The notes beneath the pieces are model-generated. The model searched no databases, was not told the origin of the DNA, and saw nothing but the letters and a program-made list of their open reading frames with translations. The position numbers were made by a program, and so were the translations under genes. 64,000 bases of DNA from Dysidea avara (taxonomy: Eukaryota; Porifera; Demospongiae; Dictyoceratida; Dysideidae): positions 62,001 to 126,000 of the forward strand of contig NC_089282.1 of NCBI RefSeq assembly GCF_963678975.1. The letters are read 5' to 3'. Position 1 is the stretch's first letter. The number at the start of each line of letters is the position of its first letter. Shown here in pieces: positions 1-10,700 of this stretch.

Positions 1-44
1 TTAGGAATTTTGTTCAGCCGGAATCAGATAGAGCATAAGGAGTT

Positions 45-236
45 TGTCGCGAGCCACACGACAATTAACGACCCGGTTCACAGCTACTACAATGCAGAGC
101 TGCAACTTTTATTCGTACAATAACTAACTCACTTAGCAACGGCCTTTACTGAGCCAGCTAAAAAAACCGGTTCAACAAGTTATACAAGTTACGTAACATA
201 AATACACGTAATTAGTTTCTCGCGTGATCCGCGACA
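45..236 (-). repeat. 3' LTR of the BEL/Pao element
   Basis: It begins TGTCGCG and ends CGCGACA on the plus strand, giving a short terminal inverted repeat. It matches 21361-21567 over most of its length but lacks about 20 bp present in the other copy. The end of the polyprotein reading frame runs into it and stops near 189. Confidence 0.88.
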
Positions 237-507
237 CTCCCCAGGAGGGACATCATCATCATCAGGGTCAAGCCACAACTTCAGCATACTTCTTGCTGCA
301 ATGGCTGCATTACAAGTCGGCTGGCTTGTCCTTGGTGTACACGAGTCAACTGGAGCATCATTACTCTCATCATCATTCAAGTCTATCTCATGGGGTATCT
401 CATCAATGTCACTACCACTATTCAGTTTACTGTCAGTATCCTTGTTCTCCATGTTAGATACATCAGTGTCAATAGTTGTTTCATCTGGACATTCAATAGG
501 GTACAAC
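189..507 (-). pseudogene. C-terminal tail of BEL/Pao pol, cut off by a MITE
   Basis: The reading frame begins LYPIEC, a motif typical of the very end of BEL/Pao polyproteins after the integrase. An acidic tail follows, and the stop lies in the 3' LTR. The upstream part of the same domain resumes at about 957 on the other side of an inserted inverted-repeat element (508-951). The acidic Asp/Glu-rich tail is poorly conserved and I assign it no function. Confidence 0.65.
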
Positions 508-951
508 TAGTCTCGTGTGGCCAGACCGCTTTTTTCCGTATACTGGGTGGGAAAAAAAGGGTCTGGTGCAACTCCAATAGCTGTTTACTTCTGAGCCGTC
601 CCCACATTCTGGGGACGCTAATTGAATAACATTGGTCACAAAGGAGGTGCCATGACATCAGTAAACTACGAAGTATTCCTACACTCCTGCTCCGGTTGTG
701 AGTCTTGTTACACGATGAGGATTAACTTTCAAGACGCTATAAAAGAGACATCGGAGCAAATTATGATCCGTTTAAAGAATAAACAGATCTCTAGTTAACT
801 TACTGACGTCATGGCACCTCCTTTGTGACCAATGTTATTCAATTAGCGTCCCCGGAATGTGGGGACGGCTCAGAAGTAAACAGCTATTGGAGTTGCACCA
901 GACCCTTTTTTCCCCACCCAATATATGGAAAAAAGTGGTCTGGCCACGCGA
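508..951. mobile_element. Inverted-repeat MITE (TAGTCTCGCG family), copy 1, inside pol
   Basis: The left arm starts TAGTCTCGTGTGGCCAGACC and the right arm is its reverse complement. The two arms are about 170 bp each around a short spacer, so the element is a long foldback. A nearly identical element lies at 26310-26767. The right end has lost a few bases: ACAAC before the left end (503-507) recurs at 952-956, consistent with a longer duplication partly deleted. It interrupts the retroelement pol gene, so it is younger than that copy. Confidence 0.85.
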
Positions 952-956
952 ACAAC

Positions 957-2354
957 ATACTGACTGCTCTATTAAGGTACTTGTTTGGTGCAACATTAAC
1001 CTTTGCTGATCTAATTTTCTGGTCCTTTTCCTTTATAACTTCAACAATTCTACCAACTCTCCAATGTCCACGAGGTTAATTCTCCTTTACCAACACAACA
1101 TCACCAATTTTGGGAGGTGTTCAGTGTTGGTATGTTCTTTGATCCCTTCAATGGCACCTGTGATTTTTCTCTTAGACTTAAGAGATATCCATTTCTCCAT
1201 AAAATCCAAAATTGGTTTAGACGATTCTGTCCTCTCTTCCAAGTTTGCAATAGTGCTTGTGAAGATGTTGCTTTCTTAGCAACCTCAAACTCTGGGTCAG
1301 GATCATCCAATACATTGGGAAAGATGTGTTGTGAATGGAACGACAGAAAATTTGATGGTGTGAGTATCATACTAGAATTGATGTCATCATCCACATATAC
1401 TAGTGGGCGGGAGTTCACCATTGCTTCTGTTTCTGTTAAAGTTGTGACTAACTGCTTTTCTGTCAAGCATTGATTTCCAATGGTTTTCCTCAGAGCTCTT
1501 TTAGTTAAACCCACCAATCGCTCATAAAAACCTCCCATCCATGGGGCCAACTCAATAATAAATTTCCATTGAATACCTTGTTTGGAAAGGAAGTCATCTG
1601 ATATTTGAAGCTTAGCATTACTTAACATTTGTTTAACTGCTTTAAAATGTTTTGCATTGTCAGAAATTATTTGTCGTGGAACTCCACGGCGAGCCATGAA
1701 ACGACGTAAGCACAAAAGAAATTCATCAGCAGACATACCTTCTACTAGTTCTAAATGTATAGCTCTTACCACCATACAGGTAAACAAGCACACCCATACC
1801 TTCTTGTAGATTGGTTTATCACCATTTGCGTACTGCTTGATATAAAGTGGCCCAAAGTAATCTAGCCCTGTGTATTCAAATGGTAGAGCTTCTACAACTC
1901 GTTTCTTGGGCCAGGGTGGCATGTCTGGCTTTCTATAAGCAGTTCCTTCACACCGACAACAGACTCTACATTGTTTCAACAGCTTTCTAACAGTTGACCT
2001 GCCATGTGGAATCCAATATTCCAACCTAAGTTGAGCTAAGGTTTGAGAAACTCCAGCATGAAACACTCTTTTGTGACAGACAAGTCTGGTGTAGTGCTCA
2101 TCCTTTGGCAGCAGTTTAGGACATTTCATTGCTTGATTCAAGCTAGTGGCATTTTCATACCTTCCATGGCATCGCAGCAGACCAGTGTCATCTTGCTGAA
2201 GGTTCAACTGATTTCTTAAATTGTTCTTACTTCCTCGAAGTATGTCTGGGTAGTACTTGTACTGGATGTAAAGATCCCATACCAACCTTGCTTTCTGTAA
2301 TTCCTTGACTGTTAGAGGACCAGAATAAGATACTCTTTTTCTCAGATTATTCAC
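957..2354 (-). pseudogene. BEL/Pao integrase region of pol
   Basis: The integrase has an HHCC zinc-binding region (H..H in HKRVFHAG, then CRVCCRC) and the catalytic core with Asp in GLDYFGP, Asp in IISDNAKHF and Glu in GGFYERLV. A divergent C-terminal domain follows. The open frame ends at 1101, where it breaks. A stop codon also lies near 1077 in the continuing frame before the MITE. This enzyme would join retroelement cDNA to host DNA; this copy cannot make it whole. Confidence 0.85.
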
Positions 2355-3573
2355 AAATCTTAGCTGTGACTCTTACGAGCTTCAACAATGAGGAACAACG
2401 GCTCTCATTAATATCTGATAGATTTAACAATTGTGGAATTTCTTGTGAGAGATCCTCCCTAGACAAAAGACTAGCCTCAAACATTACATTATTGCCCTTT
2501 ATTTCACTGTCAACATCACCAGTCTTGCACTCTGGGATCTTGAAAACTGGCCACTGTTCTTCAAGGTTTTTTAACCATGTGGGACCCATCCACCAGATAG
2601 ATGATGTTAGTTCTCTGGGAGACTTTCCTCTAGTTGCCAAGTCAGCAGGATTGTCTTCTGATGAAACATGTTTAAAGGTTACTTCTTTCAGTGATTTGAT
2701 TTCTTTCAGCCTATTGGTCACAAATGCAAACAGTGGCTTCTTGGGCTGAATCCAATGTAACACACACATAGAATCAGTGAAAACAATTGTATTGGTTACC
2801 TACAAGTGAAGTTCACACTTGTCACGAACTTGAGGGCACGTACTCCAATGAGAACTCCCATTAGCTCCAATCTAGGAATTGTCATATTCTGTGGAGCTAG
2901 CCTAGTCTTTGGTCTACCTTACATGAACCAGAAAACGACTGGTGCAAGTAAATAACTGTGGCATATGCCTTTGCTGAAGCATCACAAAAACAAACAAGAC
3001 TGTACACAACTGACTTCTCTTGGGTGATACCAATGTATCTAGGTAGATGACACAAAGGAATGTCCTTTAGTGCCTCAATAACCTGTAGCCACATTTCTAG
3101 CTGCTTTTCATTCAACTTTGCATCCCATTCATGCTTCTCCATCCATAGGGTCTTCATAAACAGTTTGGCATCAAGAACAGTTGGAGAAAATAACCAAGTG
3201 GATCAAAGACAGAAGAAATCACTTGCAACACCTTTCTCTTGGTCCAAACGCAGCCATCATTACTAATAGAAGGACCAGGTACTGATAACATATCATTGAT
3301 CAAATCCCACTGATACCTAGGACTTTGTGTTCAAACTTTCCAACTTGGTCTTCATATGGAACAAAATCCATAAACTCCTTAGAATTAGAAGCCCATTCTC
3401 TGAGGTTCATATATAGAGGCTGCTGCAAACAGGCTCTTAGCTTCAACATAGAGATCCTTAGCTTGACTGGGTGTGCTGACTCCTGTTATAACATTGTCAA
3501 CATAGATATCTTTCTGAAGTTTCTTAGCAACAGGTAAATCACTTTGTTCTAGATGGTAATTAATGGTAGCTGC
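2347..3573 (-). pseudogene. BEL/Pao RT C-terminal part and RNase H, broken
   Basis: Translation just downstream of the stop at 3574 gives the RT active-site box YVDN (the BEL/Pao version of YxDD, near 3505). RT-thumb and RNase H sequence follow, including a CFCDAS motif at about 2990 in the frame 2897-3157 and a connecting region at 2347-2769. At least two further frame breaks lie between about 3150 and 3420, so this part of pol is a relic. Confidence 0.75.
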
Positions 3574-6342
3574 CTAAAGGAATGGACTGGAGATTACACC
3601 AAATGGTACTCGACAGAAACGATAAATCTGTAAATTGTTTTCTATATCTGTCCTTTTAGAATCTTGTAGCCAAAGAAATCTTGTGGCATCTCTGTCCCGC
3701 ACCTGAAGTCCCACATTCAGAAAGGCCTTCTCGATATCTCCAACCACACCAATTGGAGAAAGCCTGAATCTGACCAACAGTCCATACAAGCTAGGCAATA
3801 TTACAGGCCCCCTATACAAACACTCGTTTAGACTCTTGATATCTTTCTTGGTTTTTGCAGAGGCATCGTAAACTATCCTCACCTTTGTGGTGTTCTTTGC
3901 TGGAGTAATCACTGGGTGGTGGGGGATATAGTGTTTGATCAAGCCTTCACTTGATGTACTAGTGACCTTCTCAATAATGCCACGATTCAGTTGGTCTTGT
4001 ATTATCTCATTATACTGTTTGAAAAGCTTAGGGGTCTTGGTCAATTTCTTCACTGTTGATCTCAGTCGTCCAACTGCCAGCTGATAGTTCTGTGGCAGAT
4101 CTGGAGTACTCTCTCTCCACAGCCAAGTGACCAAGTACCTTCCATCAGCAAATGTTACAGTCTTAGAAAAGTTCTCAATAGCAATTTCGTCACTTTGTGA
4201 TGGCGAGTCAGTAATGCCTATTGACTCCAGGTTCCAGAAATGTTCCAGGGAGGGCTTAGGGGAGAGGGAAGGATCTATGCTTGTCAGCATATGAGCAGTA
4301 GGTTTGATGCCATTCGGGGCAGATCCAACAGTGCTAACTAGTAAACTAGATTCATCGTTGTTAACAGCTGGTTGCTCAACTCTCCCACCAAGGATCCAAC
4401 CAAGCTTAGAGTGAAACAAGCACAGACCATCACCTAAATCCATCTTTCTTGGCTCTAACAAATCAAAATAGTAGTCATTACCAATGAGCATTTCAATGCT
4501 AGACGACTCTGCATGACATGGTAAAGAATCAGCCAGCTTCCCATCAACAGATTCTCCTTTCAAGAATTCTATGTCTTCCTCTTTCAGAGGAACACGGTTT
4601 ATCTTCCCAGTAATGTGAGGGACCACAGTGATGTTCATTGGCATAGCACTACCATCCTTGAGAAGTAAGCTTAAGCTTCCTTGCTTACAGTTAATGTTTT
4701 GGGGTTTGTTCGAACCAAAGGTGACAACTGACAGCTTATCAGTTCTATCCAATGTCAACTGAAGTCCTTTAGCTAGGCTTTCAGTAATGTATGACCTCTG
4801 GCTACCTGAGTCAAGGATAAGACGCACTGATACTGATGAATTATCCTTTGTGTTCCTTACAGTTACAGTTGCAGTTTGCATCAGTACCTGGTTGGTACTG
4901 GCTACCATAGCACCTTCTGGCTTGGGACCTTCAGCACTGATTATTTGTGGACTAGGGGGCTGCTGGAATAATGTGCTACAAAGGCTTCTGTGATGACTCC
5001 CCTTCTTTCCACAATGAGCACAGGCTCTGTCAACCTTGCAGTCCTTCAAAACGTGGCCATTCTTTAAACAGTTGAAACAGCACCCTTTCAGTTTCTCTTT
5101 CCTGGCTTGCAGTGTGCTATACTTGGAGCATTCATCAGACCAGTGAGTTTCAGCACAGTAAAAACAACGAGGCTGGTAAGATTGGGTCCCTCTCTGTGGA
5201 TTGTTACCTTTGTATTGACCATTCCCAGCTAATAGTCCTCCTGCTGTAGACTTCAATTTTCGCTGACCTCCATGATTGGAGTTAGAACTAGTTGGTGCTT
5301 CATGATCAGATGATTCACTATTTGCCATTTCCATGGCTGAAATGTGTCTCCCCAGCAACATACGCAACTTAGTAACAGTCCATTCTTCATCCTCTGGCTT
5401 CTGCATGTATAGTTGGTAGTGAACTTTCTGAGGAAGCTTCTCAAGTATTAAGGCAATGAAGTGTCGATGGTCAATGTTCTCACCAATTGCCTGTAGGCTT
5501 CGCAAATGGCATTCAATGGTGTCATAGCAGTGCCTTAATTGTGCAACATGATTTTTTGCAGGTGGCAGATGTGATAAACTGTGACAATGTGCATCGACAA
5601 TAATCTGTGGTCTTCCAAACCTTCTCTTCAAAACATCAACTACAACCTTGTAGTTATCATTGGATAACTGATATCCTGCAATTGCCTCTAAATCCTCCCC
5701 CCTTAACTTTGAATCTGAATTTAGGTAGTTGAATTTGTCAACTGGTGCGTAGTCTGCCTTATCTACTGATGCTTCAAATGCATCCTGCCACTTTAATACT
5801 TCTCCTTTAAAAGGGGCTATATCAAGCTTGGGTGGTTTTATTGCTGCCATTGATGGCTGTGACCAGCCTATTCTGGATATTCCTGATTCCATGCTTCCTG
5901 TTGATGGTGATTGTAGTTGTCTAACTTGTTCTTGCACTTGCTGGAGTCTTTCTTCTAATTTCTGACTTTGTTTTGACTGAGTTGATCTACGCTTTCTCTC
6001 TACTTCTTCCTTAAATATTCTCAATTGTGAAATTCTGTCAATAATTCCATCAGTAAACTCCCCATCTGCATCGGCTAGGGTACTTTGAAATTCCTCTGCT
6101 GACAAGGTATCCTCACTCTGCTCAAGTGCATCTGCTAGCTTTTCATTGGCCGCCTCCAAGCGTGCCAACTTAGCTTCGAGATTTAAAATTACTCTGCTAA
6201 TTGATAGCAAGTATCTGTCAACCTCTCTTTCTTCGTTCAGCTCTAAGTCTCTCTGTAATAGTGAGTTTGCTTCCGCTTCTTCTTTAGTCAATGCAGTCCT
6301 TGCCCTCGTCCTGTTGCTCTTCAAACTACTAATTGCCGGCAT
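3574..6342 (-). pseudogene. BEL/Pao gag, protease and N-terminal RT
   Basis: A 922-codon frame begins at an ATG just inside the element. In order: a charged coiled-coil-like N-terminus (residues about 20-150), a gag core, cysteine clusters resembling zinc knuckles (FYC..CS, then CCFNCLKNGH..C and CAHCGKKGSHH..C, about residues 395-465), an aspartic protease motif LILDSGSQ (about 510), and RT containing VGDIEKAF with its first catalytic Asp. The frame ends at an in-frame amber codon directly after VISSPF, and RT homology continues without a shift beyond it. This is typical of a single inactivating substitution. Confidence 0.9.
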
Positions 6343-6553
6343 GGCTAGGTGAGCTCGGTGGGCGTAGCTACTTGACTAACTTCGAACCTAGTGAAGAAAA
6401 CGGACAGCAAAGAACACCCTTAGCAAATTGGTTCAGTAGCTTGCCTTAACTGGTACCGTTAAATTCAGTTTCACTACGGTACCACAGCTTATTCGCGTCG
6501 GGTTACAACTTCTTCAATACAGCAACAGCTGTTCAAACGTCGGTAGACACACC

Positions 6554-6571
6554 TCCCGGGTTTCGGCACCA
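6554..6571 (-). other. Primer-binding site matching tRNA-Phe
   Basis: The plus strand reads TCCCGGGTTTCGGCACCA, which equals the 3' end of metazoan tRNA-Phe(GAA), known to end ...CCCGGGTTTCGGCA, plus CCA. On the element's minus strand it is the complementary primer site. It should directly follow the 5' LTR; instead the nested transposon begins 8 bp beyond it. Confidence 0.8.
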
Positions 6572-6579
6572 AATGTCGC
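6571..6579. other. Left copy of 9-bp target duplication AAATGTCGC
   Basis: The identical 9-mer occurs at 21358-21366. Part of it is the LTR end TGTCGC and part is the first bases of the PBS. The uninterrupted retroelement can therefore be recovered by removing 6580-21366. Confidence 0.9.
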
Positions 6580-7460
6580 GGGTTTTACTCTTTTCACCAC
6601 CTTTCATAACCCTTACGTAATATTAAGCTCAAAAGCATCCAGACTTCCTACTGTAGTTGTTGCTCTCTCTCTTCGACTTTAGGGCACGCATCTAGTAGTT
6701 GCCGCGAGTAGTCGACTTTAGGGGATGCGTCCAGTTGCCGCGAGTAGTAGACTTTAGGGGAAGCGTCCAGTAGTTGCCACGAGTAGTAGACTTTAGGGGA
6801 AGCGTCTAGTAGTGTTAGCGTTAGGGTTAGGGTTCAGCTTTGGTTTCTTCTTCACCTTTAGGGTTAGGTTCTTACTATATACAGCTTATTTCGTTCGAGG
6901 GGTCACTAACTCATAAAAAAGGAGTACGGATTTCACAATCTTGAACAAATTTCCAAAGATTTCACGGATTTCAAAGGATTTCACAAAATTGAACGAGGAC
7001 TGCAAAATCTGCTTTTAAATTACAAGAGTGACAAGTTCTTGAAATCGCTTTTAGCTAATAGTGGGAGAAAGAAATAGAAATTTACGCAGGAGCAAAGCTT
7101 CACGAAATTGAGAGGAATCGCGAAGCCATATAAAACCAGGAGCTAAGGAAAAGGAAACCCTACAAAACCAGGAGCGACTTGAAACAAGGCCAATCATTCA
7201 GGGAAAATGCTGAGCGAAACTCCTCAAAGCTAGGAGCAACTGTCAAAGCCCTATCTGGTGTAAAACCCCACAAAACCAGGAGCATCTGTATGCTTAAATT
7301 TTATAGTTTGTGTGTTGCTAAGCTTATGTTGGGTTGTACTTATAATAGGCATTTAGTTTTCTACTCTTTCCCTGAAATTTTTGGTGAGTCAATACAATCT
7401 ATCCTGTTTGTCTATTTGTATACAGTCAAAGTATAGTCCTACAAAACAGGAGCAAAATCC
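6580..7460. repeat. Left subterminal region with tandem submotifs
   Basis: About four copies of a roughly 45-bp unit with CGACTTTAGGGG and GCGTCCAGTAG lie at 6668-6815. AT-rich GGATTTCA repeats follow (6929-6990), then at least five dispersed copies of (AC)AAAACCAGGAGC between 7125 and 7455. The last motif recurs in inverse orientation in the right arm. Repeated subterminal motifs of this type often serve as transposase-binding sites; that role is inferred. Confidence 0.75.
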
Positions 7461-7696
7461 CCACCAAATGATTTCTACAATTTCACTTACATGGCCTCTC
7501 CTGGTATCATAGGATTTCTTGCAGTTATAAAATTAGCTTCCTGATACTAGCTACTTTTAGCATTTACAAAACTGCGCAATAGTCTTGTATGAACCGGTCT
7601 AGTCAATAATCAAATTCATAATAAGAATTTTTTAGTTGTATGGTGACATTATACACTGCATATTATACATAGCATCTTGACCACTCCCTATATATA

Positions 7697-7732
<36 letters not shown>

Positions 7733-7791
7733 TATATTATATTGCTACTTCATTTGTAATAATACAATACCTTGTTCAGCTAATAGCTCAA

Positions 7792-10700
7792 TTAGTTTAC
7801 TAAATAGTATGCATAAGATCCCATGGATCTTTTAGGATAGCTTCTTTCATTAAAGGGAAGTAATCGTTTGTCTTGGGAATTCATTCCATCATATAATAAT
7901 ACATTTTGCTCTTCAAGTATACCACTGATGTGAAATGATTTCTATGGTGAATCGAGTATCCTGCCAGTTGGTAGGCTGTACCATACACTGATATATTTGT
8001 TGGCATATTCAATTCACTGGCTTTAATGTTGCTGATATCAAATGGTAATACCCAGACTGATTTGGCTGTAAAATGGCTACTCTGTACAATATACTTTCCT
8101 CTGCATTCATAAAGTGTAATTCTCTTCTTAGGATTTTCTACGTCTTGTCTATCAGTAACTGCTGATGGTGCATTAGCAGGAGGACAATGCTGAAAATCTG
8201 CACCACAGTATCCTCGCATCCTTTCTCCAGAATATGGAAAATGTTCCCTTAGTTGTTTCTCAAATGCTGTCAGTGAATTTAAGCTGTAAGTGGTTTGCTG
8301 CCTCTGGGCGAATACAGTTGGGCAATGCAGCGAATCACATTTTAGTTTCAGCTGCAGTTTCCACACATGACGAAATGCATACAAACATCTGCTGTATTCT
8401 GACCCATAACAGTCTACTTTACTTTTACTCTGCTTACGACAACCCTTAATCACTGAACTAATGTAATTCAGTACAGTTGTCTTCCCTCCTATAATGTTAC
8501 CATTCAGCATGGCATTGATTCCTGCTTTGAGTGAATCTTCAGCTGGACTTTTGTCCAGCTTGTCAAGGAAACTTGGGATTTGTTGACAATGCAGTAGGAC
8601 AATTGTTAGAAAATTGTCTGATGTGCAGGTATTCGCATATAATGGGTGCTTCCATGGAATTGTGATAGGCAGATAAGATTCATTACAAACAGTTTTGTGT
8701 TCTAAAGTAAACTGATCGTGACCATCCTCAGTTAGGTCTTGAGTTAGAATAAGTAAGTGAACATATAGTTAGCAGTTGATTATATATATGTGACCGAATT
8801 TTAGAAAATCACTCTTATCGGTGCATTCGACCCATCAATTATTTATTCCCATAGATACCTTGAATTAATTTAGAAATGTTTGAAAGTGTTCTCTGCTATT
8901 GACGACACGATGCCAGTTTCAAAACTGCCAGGTGCTACCATAAGGGTGATTTTCCAAAATTCGGTCACATATATAATTATGTATATGAGCACCTGTTGAT
9001 TTAATCTGCACTGGTGGACAACTGGTGACTTCCATCTGACTATGATCATGTCCAGGTACATCTTGAATATTTGCTAACATAAGTCAGGCATGAATTACTG
9101 TGTATAATAAACTATATATTAACCTTCTGGTTTTGTACCAATCTGCACTGGTGAGCAAAGTCTGTCAACTTCCAAAGGACTCTGAACATGTCCAGATACA
9201 TCTTGAGTATTTGCTAACATAAGTCAGGCATGAATTACTGTGTATAATAAACTATATATTAACCTTCTGGTTTTGTACCAATCTGCACTGGTGAGCAACT
9301 GTCAACTTCCAAAGGACTCTGAACATGTCCAGATACATCTTGAGTATTTGCTAACATAAGTCAGGCATGAATCACTGTATAATAAACTATATATTAACCT
9401 TCTGGTTTTGTACCAATCTGCACTGGTGAGCAACTGTCAACTTCCATAGGACTCCCAACATGTCCAGATACATCTTGAGTATTTACTAATGTAAGTAGGC
9501 ATGAATCACGGTGTATAATAAACTATATATTAACCTTCTGGTTTTGTACCAATCTGCACTGGTGAGCAACTGTTAACTTCCATAGGACTCCCAACATGTC
9601 CAGATACATCTTGAGTATTTGCTAACATAAGTCAGGCATGAATTACTGTGTATAATAAACTATATATTAACCTTCTGGTTTTGTACCAATCTGCACTGGT
9701 GAGCAACTGTTAACTTCCATAGGACTCCCAACATGTCCAGATACATCTTGAGTATTTGCTAACATAAGTCAGGCATGAATTACTGTGTATAATAAACTAT
9801 ATATTAACCTTCTGGTTTTGTACCAATCTGCACTGGTGAGCAACTGTTAACTTCCATAGGACTCCCAACATGTCCAGATACATCTTGAGTATTTACTAAT
9901 GTAAGTAGGCATGAATCACTGTGTATAATAAACTATATATTAACCTTCTGGTTTTGTACCAATCTGCACTGGTGAGCAACTGTTAACTTCCATAGGACTC
10001 CCAACATGTCCAGGTACATCTTGAGTATTTACTAATGTAAGTAGGCATGAATCACTGTGTATAATAAACTATATATTAACCTTCAGGTTTTGTACCAAGC
10101 TGCACTGGTGAACAACTGTCAACTTCCATAGAACTCCCAACATGTCCAGGTACATCTTGAGTATTTACTAACGTAAGTCAGGCATGAATCACTGTGTATA
10201 ATAAATTATATATTAACCTTCTGGTTTTGTACCAATCTGCACTGGTGAACAACTGTCAACTTCCATAGAACTCCCAACATGTCCAGGTACATCTTGAGTA
10301 TTTACTAACGTAAGTCAGGCATGAATCACTGTGTATAATAAACTATATATTAACCTTCTGGTTTTGTACCAATCTGCACTGGTGAGCAACTGTCAACTTC
10401 CAAAGGACTCCCAACATGTCCAGATACATCTTGAGTATTTGCTAACGCATGAATCACTGTATAATAAGCTATATATTAACCTTCTGGTTTTGTACCAATC
10501 TGCACTGGTGAGCAACTGTTAACTTCCATAGGACTCCCAACATGTCCAGATACATCTTGAGTATTTGCTAACGCATGAATTACTGTGTATAATAAACTAT
10601 ATATTAACCTTCTGGTTTTGTACCAATCTGCACTGGTGAGCAACTGTTAACTTCCATAGGACTCCCAACATGTCCAGGTACATCTTGAGTATTTGCTAAC

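Noticed and set aside
6820..6860. TTAGGGTTAGGG telomere-like sequence
   Set aside because: Only two to three copies within a transposon arm; similar scraps at 39325 and 39945. Not a telomere.
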